From Juglans regia (lineage: Eukaryota > Streptophyta > Magnoliopsida > Fagales > Juglandaceae): a stretch of 64,000 bases of DNA. The notes under the pieces are model-generated. The model had not been told where the DNA came from and did no database searches. It was given only the letters and a program-made list of their open reading frames with translations. Shown here one piece after another: positions 1-10,720 of the stretch; the first letter of the stretch is position 1, and every line of letters starts with the position of its first letter. The DNA lies in contig NC_049907.1 in assembly GCF_001411555.2 (NCBI RefSeq), positions 31,391,001-31,455,000 of the forward strand, read 5' to 3'. Both the position numbers and the translations under genes were made by a program.

Positions 1-1216
1 TCAAGAGGTTATGGGTTTGGTCCTTAAGCCCACAAAGATAATAATTCTTTTAATATGGTCCATTCTCCACTACCCTTGTGGTTCTTTTGTTAGATTTTTG
101 GTTGGGTATTACACCCATAATGGCTTGTAGAGAAATTTCAGGATTATCCTAAGTAAGGTCCAACTTCAACACCTATATTTCCCCTTATTTGTTGGGTATG
201 GCAATTTCCTGACCAGTATCATATTCTCATTCTTGTAGCACTTCTTCCACGAGGTATAACTTAGGGTTTAGGAACCTGTGATCTGGGCCCGCTTGGCATC
301 ACATTGGTAGCATAATCCTTTATCTCCTCCTTTCTTTCATTTGGTTTTGGTTGATCTTATGGATGGGTATTAAAGATTTTTGTGGATTTGGATTTTTTTG
401 GTGGTTTGGATGGAAGATTCGGGTAAATGGCTAAGGATGGGTTTGTTTGGTTTATTGGTAAGATTCATATTTTCTTCTTATAGTTTGGACAGATTGTAGG
501 ATGTAGACAGATTGGAGGGGTTAAACATCTTCACAGGAAGCCTTATTTCATCTTTTAGCCCATTTAAAAAACAACCGAGTTTATAAGTGTCAGATAACCC
601 CTTAACCTATTGGACAAGGTCTCAAACAGGGCCTTATAATCCTCAGCAGTCCCTACTTGTCTCTGCTTATTTAATGCCTCCATTTGGTCATCATAAGTAT
701 CAGGGCCAAATCTGATTAATAGTGCTCTCACAAAGGTCGCCCAATCAATTAACCGATGTGACTCTTCCAAACCTTCAAACCAAATCAATGCTTGTCCTTC
801 CATGTGAGAAGAGACTAACTGAATGCGTTGGTAGGGTAGTGTGTTGTGAAAAGCAAAGAAATGATTTACCTTGTATAGCCATCCAGCTAGGTCCTTTCCT
901 TGGAACACCAAAAAGTCCACCCAGACTAAACTGGTTTGCACCTCTCCCATGGACTAGTTATTTTCATCTTTGTAATGCAGATCAAAGGAAGATTCTCCTT
1001 GGCGAGGGCTCTATTTTTCTTCTGTATTTCTTGAGTTAAAGTTGCTAACTGTTGCTTGACAGTATTTTTTAGGGCTATCATCTTAGTTTCCAAGTTGTGG
1101 TACTAACTTTCCAGGCTATCATACTAATTCTCCATCTTGCCATACTGAGCACGTGTAGCCTTTTTCAAAGTTGTCAAGTTGTACTGGAGCTGATTTAGTC
1201 TTGTCCCTTTAGCCAT
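1..1216 (-). pseudogene. Ty3/gypsy gag and start of protease, decayed and cut by window edge
   Basis: Reading the minus strand from an ATG near 1216, a gag polyprotein can be followed down to base 1 across several stops and at least one frameshift. The best open piece is 564-950, 128 aa, and it contains the gag core with motifs such as AGWLYKVNHFF and HMEGQALIWFEG, typical of plant Ty3 elements. Further down, about 470-560 reads GLKDEIRLPVKMF. About 240-310 keeps half of a CCHC zinc knuckle (GLCYQCD) and then, one base out of frame, the conserved NPKLYLVEE. Bases 60-150 encode NPEISLQAIMG, the usual lead-in to the aspartic protease. The rest of pol lies outside the window. A Ty3/gypsy relic is well supported; the lineage is not. 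Confidence 0.85.
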
Positions 1217-1284
1217 GGCAATAGAGTAGTATTTGCATAGAGATCATATCTCCTTGATACAAAAAATGTAAAAGATCTATGTAA

Positions 1285-1312
1285 TAAACTTGTACTGATA
1301 GCAAATCTCACT
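1285..1312 (-). other. Possible degenerate primer-binding site and LTR edge of the first gypsy relic
   Basis: On the minus strand just upstream of the gag start the sequence TTGCTATCAGTAC resembles the common plant initiator-Met tRNA primer site TGGTATCAGAGC. The U5 end of a 5' LTR would then begin near 1310 and run to higher coordinates. I could not find the other LTR edge or a second copy, so this is tentative. Confidence 0.35.
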
Positions 1313-2177
1313 TCGAGGGTGAATACTTCCAGAAGAAATTTGAGAGAGGAATAGACTTTTCTAATGTTTTTCGAAAAACCCTAACTAAGCTAGAATCGCT
1401 CTTACATAATGATGCTCTTAGACTAGGCCTAACTTGTACAGGAATTAAAACAGGAAATAAAGGAAACACAAGCCAACTGTTACGGCTCGTGGCCCAACAA
1501 CACTACAATACTTGGTAAATAAAAGATCGCTAAACATAAAAGTAGCTTAGGCCTTCAAAGATGGCCCATTGGCCCATAATAGACCCATGTCTCAAGCCTA
1601 ACTCAGTCTACGCAGCAAGTACCCACTTTAGAACACAAGTACACTACCTCTAGAAACCCTATCTCAATTCCCTCTTCCATGCGCCTGGCCATATCTCAGC
1701 TCCCTCTTCCATTACACCAGGCCATTTCGCCCGTGCCAAATCGAACCCTTGATATCGCCATCATGTGGTTCTAGGTATCTTCTCTCCCATCCCGAGGGGT
1801 TTGGTTTGTAATCGAATGAACACCAAGCCTTTTCCCCGACCCCATCCTTGTTCGTGCTCCTACTAAATCCTTTGGCCACCATTCTTGGGTACGTATATCT
1901 ATGTCCATATGTTCTTTCTAATACCAATATTTAGTCTGTAAGCCTTTTGGAGTTTCATTGGTTGTGCTTATAGCATAAAATAATCATTTAACAAAAATGG
2001 GGGATGTATAACAATGTGGGTTTTTCTATTCCATTCTTTAACCTAAATGTGTTTTTTGAATAATTTATTTTTGTTTTGGCTTGATAAATATTAGTAAATT
2101 CAAAATTAGGTTGTATTTTCTGAAATAATATTTTCAAGGTTCATCTTTTCTTTTGGCCTAATGGGTATTGATGGATC
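1313..2177. other. Unassigned stretch, possibly LTR of the first gypsy relic
   Basis: No convincing coding sequence. The minus-strand open frame at 1712-1927 has no recognisable domain and is probably chance. The part next to 1313 may be the 5' LTR of the gag relic. The segment 1485-1740 has two similar CCATATCTCAGCTCCCTCTT-like and CTATCTCAATTCCCTCTT-like stretches, but nothing more can be supported. Confidence 0.4.
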
Positions 2178-2724
2178 ATGGATGCTTTGGAGTATATGGG
2201 TGTTTTTGAAGCTACTTCTTCTTTGGTTTTGAATGATATTCATGTTTGTTCAAGGTCCTTGTTGTTGAATCCAAATGTATAGAAAACTCCATAAGGAATT
2301 GATGTTGTTGAATGAAAATGTTCGAGAACAAGTTGTTGTTGTAATATGTGATGTGGCATGCCATACTCTAAATGCTCTTCCAGTTGAGACTATAGAACTT
2401 GTAGCTGATTGCCTTCAAGACAAATCTGTACAAGTTCTCTCCCTTATTTGTTGTTGTTGTAGACTGTAGACAAGTTGTTGTTGTAATATGTGTCATTATT
2501 TTATTTTTTCTTGTTTCTTTTCAAACTACCTAGAAATTGCTATTTGTATTCCAATATTTTCTCTCTGAATTTCTAGCTACTTGTTAAAAAGTATACCATG
2601 GAAAGGTTGGCTAAGATATACAGGGTCTACTCTGTGAAGTGCTTTGATAGGTCAATCAATCCTGATGATTTCAATTGGATTCCTAGGAAGACTTTGAGAT
2701 GTTTTTATGACAAATATTTCAGGT
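2178..2724 (+). pseudogene. PDS5: PDS5-like sister-chromatid cohesion protein, two-exon fragment
   Basis: Two exon-like blocks match the HEAT-repeat part of plant PDS5, the cohesin-associated factor that maintains sister-chromatid cohesion. Block 1 (2178 to about 2434) encodes FEATSSLVLNDIHVCSRSLL and, after a one-base frameshift near 2275, NENVREQVVVVICDVACHTL and PVETIELVADCLQDKS. Block 2 (about 2577-2724) encodes YTMERLAKIYRVYSVKCF and FNWIPRKTLRCFYDKYFR, and ends at a good donor, CAG followed by GTAAAA. An acceptor TTTCTAG lies at about 2571-2577. No upstream or downstream exons of this roughly 800-1600 residue family are visible and the frame is broken, so this is a dead fragment, perhaps carried by a transposon or left by a segmental duplication. 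Identity comes from family knowledge and was not searched. Confidence 0.75.
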
Positions 2725-3711
2725 AAAATATTAATTTCCCATGTTGCACAAGTCTTTTTTTGTCTAATGCTTTTTAATGGTATTTAACATCAAGCATGGG
2801 GAGGCCATCATGGTTTCCATTTTTTATATGATATGAATGAAATATTTATCTGCAATGAACTTCACTAGTATGAAAACATTGTACCTACTACTTTGGAAAT
2901 GTTTTTAGCTATAAGGGGGCAGGGATGTGTGTATACCCCATGTGGGACTGGTCATTCTTAAATTATTGTGTCTATTTCATAATCCTATATTTCGCTTTGT
3001 GAAAAACGCATAAGAAATTTTCCATTGTCGGCATTGGGATGTAGATTGCTTGTATTTTCTCTTCTTGTGAACTACATGTAAAACATATATATATATATAT
3101 ATATATATGAACTAATTGAAACAATATTGTGCTTGTGGTGCAACAAAAAATGTAGTGGTGCATAGTAGTTATGTGTATGATTTCAGCGGCCTACACTAGT
3201 CATGACGGCGGTACTGGCGGAGGAGACAAATAGAGGGTTAGAGAGAGAAAAAAAGGGGGCATGAAACTGAGAGAGAGCAAAAGAGACATGAATGAAGAGA
3301 GAGAAAGGGAAGTCAATAAGGAGGGGATGTCTTACTGGTGCGGTGGAGCACGAAGGCGGCGTACAAGAGGGAGAGTCAAAGAAATAGAGAGATGCATGTG
3401 AAGAGAGAGAAAAGAGAGATGGACAAGAGGGATAGACAGAGACTTACCGGCATGATGAAACTGTGACTGGCAATAGTTAGGACTGCAGCGACACAAAGGG
3501 ATCACATGCATAATGAAGAGAAGAGCTGGCGAGAGACAAAGACGTTAGGGGGTGCGGGTTTAGAGCATAGGCATTGGGGGAAGAAAAAAGGAAAAAGGTT
3601 TTAGGGATCACTCAAAACGATATTGTTTTGAATTTTCCCCTATTTTCATTTTCAATGACCTTTTGCGGCGGTCTAATATCGCTTGGGATCGGACATACAT
3701 CTGAAGCATTG
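2725..3711. other. Unassigned, with GA-rich LTR-leader-like segment at 3190-3560
   Basis: Nothing coding is convincing here. The part 3190-3560 is rich in GAGAGA on the plus strand. On the minus strand it contains CCG followed by GTAAGT (rc ACTTAC at 3442-3447), preceded by CATCATG. The same CATGCCG/GTRAGT context occurs in the leader of LTR M near 60603-60620. This suggests a worn remnant of a related LTR rather than a gene. Confidence 0.4.
3087..3109. repeat. (AT)n microsatellite
   Basis: An uninterrupted AT dinucleotide run of about 11-12 units. No gene is associated with it. Confidence 0.95.
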
Positions 3712-3800
3712 AGACATGCAACACAAGGTTACCTGCTCCCGTTCATGACATATAAGAATGCAATGTTCCTAACATCCATATAGCATTATGCAATATTCAC
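3712..3800 (-). repeat. Degenerate LTR-end fragment similar to the E LTR
   Basis: The plus strand here (GACATGCAACACAAGG, then CGTTCATGACATATAA) resembles 21461-21540, the proposed terminal part of the E LTR (GACATGTAACACAAAG, then CGTTCATGACATATAA). Similarity fades after about 80 bases. Probably an old fragment of a related chromovirus LTR. Confidence 0.5.
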
Positions 3801-5169
3801 AGTATATAAATTTTTTTTCTTTAGCAATACTATGCACCAAACTAAAAATATCTGTAATACTTAAAACATACTTCAAACAAAAGGACATACTAAACAACTG
3901 AGATCATAATGCTAGTCCAAAATGGCTATGATCAAAAGAGTACTGGAGATGCAACTCTGTAGTACAAGTAGTAAATTAAGTTAACTACTATATTAACATT
4001 GACGTTGCACTGTCGTTCAATCGACCTTGTTCAGTTGGTCACAAAAAGGCAAGAATAGTGGAGGGGAGTGGGCTGCTGTTGCTGCCTTTTAGAAGGGGTG
4101 TGATGAGGTGGCTTTTTCCCCTCACATCAAGCACAAATTTGGGGTGTCATGAGTATTGGATGGTCAACCATGGGTGGGTGGAAACTTCCTCAAGAAGTTT
4201 TGCCAAGGTGGCCAAAATGAGTAGGCCTTGGTGGGCCTTAACCAAGTGGGTTTCAATTTGGGGTTTAGAGAGGGTTTGGTTTGGGTTTGAGATGTTATTA
4301 AGCCCAAAACTAATTTTTCTTGGCCCAATTAATAGCATGTGAAAGTGATTTAATCAAGTGATTAAACACAATGCTAGAAATTGGATCAAATAGGGTTTGG
4401 AGGCCAACTTTAGGGTTTGGGAAAACCGTTTAGGGTTTCAGTTTCAACAAGCTTTTGAGGTTTCAATTAGATTCCAACCATTTAGGGTTTCACCAGGCTT
4501 GAAACCTTCTTTGGTCTGACACAAAATGGTTGATCAAAGATGAAAAAAAGAATAGGGTTTTGCTTAGGTGGCATGATCTCACGCCTTGATTCCTTTATAA
4601 TCCATCTCATTGTTCCTCTTTGTGCCAAGTTTCCAATACTATTCACCAAGTGTGGCTAAGATCATGCCAAGTATCCAAATAAAACTTCTCTAACCTAATT
4701 TGGACATTCCACACTGTGATTTTGAAAACACTACGCTAGATGCTACTATAGAGTTTACTATTCACTCCAAAAAAGTAAAACATAAATTTTACACTATAAA
4801 ATTTTAAATATTCACACAAACCTAACTATGCAATTCGTTTATCGAAATTCAATCTTGAAGTGCTTCAAAATAAGCAAAACACGTTTTTAAACAAGTGTTT
4901 CGTCTAAAAACTGATAATGAGATTATTGTGCCATAAAATCTTAAATAATCAACTAAGTCTAAGGACGTAAACCATAACTCAATTTAACATTTCTAACTAC
5001 ACTCAAATAAATAAAATCACACTTCTGGCACCATAGTGAATGATAACTCAAGTTATGCTAACAGACTAAAACCTATGCGATTAATCGATTTGTGAAAACT
5101 TGCGTTGTTTTCATGAGGTTCCTAAAGCCTATAGAAATTTCACCATTGAATTTCTAGCAGGCTCCTATA
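3801..5169. other. Unassigned AT-rich stretch
   Basis: I see no domain-bearing frame, no LTR edge and no tandem array. The short frames at 4058-4342 on both strands overlap each other and look like chance. The area around 4380-4520 repeats the phrase TAGGGTTT several times, as is common in plant intergenic DNA. Confidence 0.4.
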
Positions 5170-5376
5170 GGTTTGGTTACACAAAATCAAATTATCTCAT
5201 CTCATATAATCATTACAATTTTTTCAAACTCCTACACAAAATAGAATAAACAAGTCAATTTTTTCAAATTCCAAAATAAAAATAATATTAAAAAATTATG
5301 CTACAATAATATTTTATTCAACTTTTAACAAAATATATCATCTTATCTCATCTAAACTACATAATCAAATGAGGCC
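5170..5376. mobile_element. Degenerate Tourist-like MITE
   Basis: About 207 bp, AT-rich and non-coding. The right end reads ATGAGGCC followed by TTA. The left end reads GGTTTGGTTACAC preceded by ATA, so the 3-bp duplication is imperfect (ATA/TTA). Internal blocks ATCTCATCTCAT (left) and CTTATCTCATCT (right) and the poorly conserved terminal inverted repeat link it to the better copy at 9034-9257. TWA duplications are typical of PIF/Harbinger-derived MITEs. Confidence 0.6.
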
Positions 5377-5575
5377 TTAGTGGCAACTTAATGTTGCCGT
5401 GAAAGATAACTTTGTAGTTGAGTTTAATGGCGGCAATGTCATTTTCGTCGCAAAAAAGTAAGAATTAACGGAAATTTCTTACTAGTCGGAAATAAAATTA
5501 TGGGAATGCAACAACTGACTTTTTTGAGGATTTGATGGGATTTTGTCTTATGAAGTTTTGATGTTGTTTTACTTC

Positions 5576-6270
5576 TGATATGAACCCGTGGGAATGAAAT
5601 CCCTTGAACCCATAATCATTTTGAAAACTTCCCAAGAAAGTCAAAATCAAGTCAAAGGATGGAGAACCTATAGCCGATGAGAACCCGTTTCAAGAACCTA
5701 GATTATATTAAAATCTAGACCCATTGAAGAACCAGTCTCAAGAACCCAAATTACAAAGGAGGAACGCCATAAAGGTTGTGATTTACCTTTGATAAGTTCA
5801 AAAGTTTAATTAAGAACAATAGGAGATAAACACAACTCACAATGAATAAATTCATTAAATTTCATAAATTTCTTAACTTGAGGCAACAAATTGTATTTAA
5901 ACTAAAACCTAATTAAAACCCTACCCAAAATAATGCCCCATCTTCCAAAAATACCCCTGAGTGAATAGTGCCACAGCTACTATACGGTGCTACAGTAACT
6001 TGGCTACAGTAACCCTAACCTTAATTCAATAAAATAATAACTTTCCCAACATGCACTTGCATAGGCCCCCCTTAAGTGTTTCCCATAATAAACTCAATTA
6101 TTCTAAGCTAATAAAATAAGTTCTTTAAATAAATTAAATAAGTTGAAAGCCTTCAAGTGCCTAAAGCCTTTAAGTCATGTTGTTGCCCTTTCCATAGCTT
6201 ATCAAATGAATCAAAACTAAATCTTCATCATTTAAGCCCTTGAACTTGTATTTGGCCCATCTGGAACTTG
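5576..6270 (-). repeat. Element A 3' LTR, main part
   Basis: This matches 13987-14678 closely over its full length with scattered substitutions and small indels. It stops at ACTTG, where element B is inserted. The last 40 bp of the LTR lie beyond B at 10661-10700. Confidence 0.92.
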
Positions 6271-6372
6271 TGTAACGCCCCGATCCCGAAGGTCCGGAGA
6301 GTTAGCTCTTAATACTTAAAATTTACTTAAATAACACAACTATAAAATCCAAAAATTTCATAAAATATTAAT

Positions 6373-7248
6373 CTACTTAATCAAACCAAAAAATCTACGT
6401 TGATTATTACCCTGATTCGCTTGTTGGGAACTTGGATGTGGGTTAGGCTTCTTGTTGTCTATCAGCAGCAAAGGGCATTCCTTGATAAGATGTCCGGTCT
6501 TACCGCATCGAAAACATGCCCCCATTTCCCTTTTGCACTCTCCAGTATGTGCACGATTACAAAACTTACAGAGGCTGTTCGATTGATTTAGTTGCATTTG
6601 CTTTTGCCCCGAGCTGCTCCCATCATTTCTCTTTTTCCACGGCCCTTGATCCACTGCAGATTGAGACCCCTATGGCGCAGTCCTCTTCCTCTGTTCCAGT
6701 AGTGTTGCGCTTCTTTGAAGGCTCCTCTCGAATACTGTGGCCTTATTCACCAACTCTGAGAAGTTTCGAATTTGAAAGCCCACAATTCTTTCATAAATCT
6801 TTTCATTTAGCCCTTGCTCAAACTTACGTGCCTTCTTCTCCTCATCAGGTATCAAATATGCAGCAAAGCGTGATAACTCAATAAATCTAGCTGCGTACTA
6901 GTGTACTGTCATAGCTCCCTGTACCAAATTAGTGAACTCCATAGCCTTGTCGTCTCGGACTGAGGTTGGGAAAAAGCGTTCCAGAAAAATCTGCTTGAAG
7001 TGCAGCCAACGGACTATTTCCGTCCCTTTCGCTTCTCTGATGGTTCTTTCAGAAATCCACCATCTCTTTGCTTCTCCAGTTAGTTTGAAAGCAGAGTATA
7101 GAACCTTTTGCTCGTCTGTGCAGTTTATAACGCCCCGACCATCGAAGGTGGGAGGATGCATTCGATTAAACTGCTCAATGGTGCATCCCCATTCATCATT
7201 TGTCGCATTCATACCCGATACACTTCTTTCTCGACGACGAGGTGGCAT
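6373..7248 (-). pseudogene. Element B gag with CCHC zinc knuckle
   Basis: The frame starts at ATG 7248 (MPPRRRERS) and runs to 6373 with two in-frame stops, near 6895 and near 6669. The first falls where relatives read MTVQQYAA. Recognisable parts are the gag core (LTGEAKRWWISE, FKQIFLERFFPTSVRD, KFEQGLNEKIYERI) and two cysteine clusters: CKFCNRAHTGEC, then the classic C-x2-C-x4-H-x4-C knuckle CFRCGKTGHLIKEC. About 20 codons seem missing between DGRGVIN and CTDEQKVLY. The last residues (RFFGLIK) come from LTR sequence, marking the deletion junction near 6397. Gag would package element RNA, but this copy is dead. Confidence 0.88.
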
Positions 7249-7717
7249 CCTGACAACTTGGATTATTATAGAGAATCATTACAAGAATAAAGGGTTCGTA
7301 CAAAACAAGCAAATGGCGATAATAGTAAAACAAACATAAAATACATATAATAATAATAAAAAAAATAAAAAAAATTGAACAAGCAACAGTAGTAACGCTA
7401 TATAACTCTGGACTCTAAACCTTCCATCTTGTCAAAAGTCTTATATTCGGTCTACAAAAACCTAACCGAACCTCAATCAATATGGACACCTCAGAATATC
7501 TATAAAAATCCTACCCTTCAAATTCCATAAAATATCTTGTCTAACGCCTGAGACTTCTAATACCCTAAATACCCATAAAAATCAGCTCCTATAGCCCACA
7601 AGTGTCTACACCACAACTCTGAAAATTATTTCCTCAACGTCATGATCCAGCGCCTACAAGAATTTTAAAACCTTAACTCTGAACAAACTCCTTATTATAT
7701 AGTATGCAGAATCTCAA

Positions 7718-7736
7718 ACCTGTCTCTGATACCAAC
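7718..7736 (-). other. Element B primer-binding site
   Basis: The minus strand reads GTTGGTATCAGAGACAGG directly next to the LTR end, a near match to the initiator-Met tRNA primer site of plant LTR elements. It fixes the strand of B and the inner edge of its 5' LTR. Confidence 0.85.
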
Positions 7737-9033
7737 TGTAACGCCCCGATCCCGAAGGTCTAGAGAGTTAGCTCTTAATACTTAAAATTTACTTAAATAA
7801 CACAACTACAAAATCTAAAAATTTCATAAAATATTAATCCACTTAATCAAACCAAAAAATCTAAGTTCCTCTATGGCGACAATAAAGAAATCCCCAATAA
7901 CATAAATTAGAAATTCTCCAAAATCTCGAAAACATCCTCAACTCATCAAATCAAAACAGAGAAAAATAAATCAGTTTACTAACTACAACCCTCAGATAAG
8001 CATTTGTACCCTCAGGCATTTATTCCACTACGATCATCACATTTTGCTAAACTTTCTACTCTTGTTCTCCAGCTGAATCATCAAAATTATCTGAAAAATA
8101 TATGGAGATAAGGGGTGAGTTATCAACAACTCAGTAAGCAGAGGATATATACTAGTGTGTAAACATGAGCATTTACAGAAATTAGAATGCAGAACAAAAT
8201 ATTTTCTTTCAGAATGTAGAATCAGAATAATACTTTCAAAATGCAGCGTCAGAACATGTTATCAAAAATATCAGAGTGAAAGTTCGAAAATATTCATAAT
8301 CAAAATCCCTTTGGCCTAGCATAAACTGAAACATCACATCTTATCTTATCATATCAGAACAAATACCATGTTTAATCCCCGTGGTAGGGTTGTGCAAACC
8401 CCGGTAGCTAACTGAGCAGAAACAGAATGTGAATCTTCCCCTTATTCATTCTCGGAGCCCCAAGTGTGCACATAGGAAAGACCACGCAGAAAACCACTTT
8501 GTTTCCAAAGTGGGTGCACCAAAAACAGAAAAGTTGGTACCAACCCAAACAGAGGCCACAGTTTTACACCCGTGGTGAGGTCAGAACGGAACAGAAACAG
8601 AAACATAATGTTATACCAGAGGTTTTCAAAAATCACATCAGATCATATCAGAGTACAGAAAATCTTCAGAACAGAACAAAATCATTACACAACATAATTT
8701 ATGCACAAAATTTCATATTTGCTCTCTTTTTCAAAGTTCAGAAACAGAATGTCAGAAATAAGCTCATGCCTACATCAGCTCGTTTTATTTTAAATGCAAA
8801 GTCTAGCATAAGAACCCCGCTTACCTAAACTTCTTAGCTTTTTTCGGAATTCCTCAAAAACGTCGGACAATAATTAAACGTCACCTATAAAATAATCACG
8901 TAATTCTCATAAATTTTCAATTAATCACGTATTTCGACATTTAATCATAAATTTCTAAAATAACCTATTTAATTCCTCAAAACCTAAGATTACAAATCAA
9001 CACTTTCCAAAATCAATTTACTAACTTGACTAA

Positions 9034-9257
9034 GGCCTCGTTTGTTTTCGGAGATCAAATTAGATGAGATGAGATTAAAGTTAAAAAATTGAATAAAATA
9101 TTGTTAGAGTATATTTTTTAATATTATTTTTGTTTTGGGATTTGAAAAAATTGAATTGTTTATTTTATTTTGTATTGGAAGTTGGGAAAGTTGTAATGAT
9201 TAGATGAGATGAGATGAGATGAGATGAAATGAGATGTTTTCCAAAACAAACGAGGCC
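9034..9257. mobile_element. Tourist-like MITE inside element B LTR
   Basis: 224 bp. Terminal inverted repeats GGCCTCGTTTGTTTT and AAAACAAACGAGGCC; flanks are a perfect TAA duplication (9031-9033 and 9258-9260). Inside there is no coding capacity, and the subterminal block GATGAGATGAGATGAGATG is present. The TWA duplication and TIR type match Tourist/PIF-Harbinger MITEs, which need a transposase in trans. Solo LTR D lacks this insert. Confidence 0.92.
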
Positions 9258-9792
9258 TAAAATATTTAAAAGTCTGACCTATTTATTAATAAAAACAAAC
9301 TATAAAGTTTAATACTAGATAATATAATTATCCTAAAATATTTAAAAAAAACCATGACTATTTTTAAATAGACTAAATCATATCTAAAGTGTAAAAACAA
9401 CAGTACTCCAATATTGTTTACTCTTAACATAAATCTTTACTTAATAACATAATAAAATAATTTTCTGTAATCAAAATTAAATAACAGTGTACTAATACAT
9501 AATAAAATATAAAAGCCCATTAATATATCATGCAGTAAAGGGCATTACGGTAATTCAATTAATTCCTTGAAAACTAACCAAAATAAAACCTACGTAAATT
9601 GAATAACATGCACGGCGGAAGCCACCCAAGGGAAACCGAGGTGCGACGGGGTTGGCTGGAGGGACTACAGTGGCGCGACAGAAGAGTAGGAGCGCGATGA
9701 AGCTTTCGTCGAGCAGCGCTGGGCACGAGACAAAGAGACGGAGAGGTGAGCGAGAGAGGGCGTAGAGAAAGGAGGGAGTAACCGATGGAGGT

Positions 9793-9798
9793 ACTCAC
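9793..9798 (-). promoter_or_regulatory. Consensus 5' splice site in the element B LTR leader
   Basis: The minus strand reads CCCTCACG followed by GTGAGTACC. It lies about 550 nt downstream of the TATA-like box. Solo LTR D has the equivalent CCTCAAG followed by GTGAGTACC. Its use is inferred, not shown. Confidence 0.45.
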
Positions 9799-10345
9799 CG
9801 TGAGGGTGCTACGACTGGGGTGGCCTGAGGGTGTTCAGCGCCCTTATCCGCGCGGGTGGCGACGGCCTGGAGTGGCTGGAGCGGTGCGGTGCAGTGCAGT
9901 GGTCCAGTGGGTGGAACTCTGTTTCGGGAGGCCAAAAACAGGGGAATAAACTGTTGAGTCTTCCGTGAGAGGGGTGGCTCGCGGTGGTGGTTTTCGTGAG
10001 GTGCGATCACCACGCGGTGGAGCTCTCGGTGGAGGGTGAGTGCAGCAACTTATGGTGGTTGGACTACTGTGTTTTTCGGATGTCACAAATGGTGGAAGTC
10101 AAGGCTTGAAACAGAGGCTTCAAGGGCGTTGGTGGCAGCTTCGTCTGGCTGGGCACGGTTGGGGTGGTGAACTAAGAGAGGCTGAGGTATAGACACGGAC
10201 GGTGCTTGGCGGCGTCGTGGCACGCGGATTAGATTTGGGGTGCGAGGAACCGAGGGGATGGAGGCTGAAGAGGAAAAAGCTGGGCTATGGTTTCGCGTGG
10301 GAGGGCAGCGGCGTGAGCAATCTTCACATACATATATATATATAA

Positions 10346-10355
10346 CTATATATAG
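10346..10355 (-). promoter_or_regulatory. TATA box of the element B 5' LTR
   Basis: The minus strand reads CTATATATAG about 300 bp into the LTR, followed by a GC-rich leader. Solo LTR D has CTATTTATATA at the equivalent place (58517-58527). A likely U3 core promoter, by position and motif only. Confidence 0.6.
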
Positions 10356-10660
10356 GTGGATGAACAAGAAAAGAAAACCCTAGAGGAGTAGACGTGTGAG
10401 CGGATGAAGATGAGCTGTGTGAGAGCATGCACGACGTGCACGAGAAAAACAAACTTACGGAAAAAAAATAAGAGATAAAGACCGAAAAAGAAGGAAATAA
10501 AAATGAAACATGCGGGAAAAAAATAAACGTGTGAAGAAAAAAAAAAAAATCACTACTCAAGATCGTAAAATAAAAACTTAAAATATCAAGCTCCAATAAA
10601 TAAATAAATAAAAATCTAAAGTCCAACTATACCAATTTCGGGTCCGGGTGTTACAACTTG

Positions 10661-10700
10661 CAACATATCTGTAAGACTAGGCCCACCTTGGTTCCCATCA
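10661..10700 (-). repeat. Element A 3' LTR, terminal 40 bp beyond element B
   Basis: This continues the LTR split at 6270 and matches 14680-14719. It ends at CCCATCA (minus-strand start TGATGGG). Confidence 0.88.
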
Positions 10701-10720
10701 TTCCCCCTCTCCTCAAAAGG
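10701..10720 (-). other. Element A polypurine tract
   Basis: The minus strand reads CTTTTGAGGAGAGGGGGAA directly before the LTR start TGATGGG. This is the expected primer for plus-strand DNA synthesis and supports the LTR edge chosen here. Confidence 0.8.

Larger units (their letters stand above)
6271..10655 (-). mobile_element. Element B: Ty3/gypsy, pol deleted, with 2.9-kb LTR
   Basis: The element begins TGTAACGC and ends GTTACA on the plus strand and is bracketed by a perfect 5-bp duplication ACTTG (6266-6270 and 10656-10660). Read on the minus strand it comprises a 5' LTR (10655-7737, 2919 bp), a primer site, a gag pseudogene and then only about 127 bp of the 3' end of the 3' LTR (6397-6271), which copies 7737-7860. 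Protease, reverse transcriptase, RNase H, integrase and most of the 3' LTR are missing, so a single large deletion joined gag to the LTR. It sits inside the 3' LTR of element A and is therefore younger than A. Confidence 0.9.
7737..10655 (-). repeat. Element B 5' LTR (2.9 kb)
   Basis: Minus-strand start TGTAACACCCGGACCC, end GGGGCGTTACA. It is the same family as solo LTR D (56069-59023): both share a block with AACTCAGTAAGCAGAG and a GC-rich leader near the TATA side. Open frames inside (for example 9574-10367) are chance frames in this GC-rich leader and carry no domain. A MITE lies at 9034-9257. Confidence 0.88.

Noticed and set aside
1712..1927. 71-aa minus-strand frame
   Set aside because: No domain, no counterpart, in likely LTR or intergenic sequence.
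9574..10367. Pro/Arg-rich frames in the element B LTR
   Set aside because: Same reasoning: GC-rich LTR leader, shared with solo LTR D, no conserved frame.
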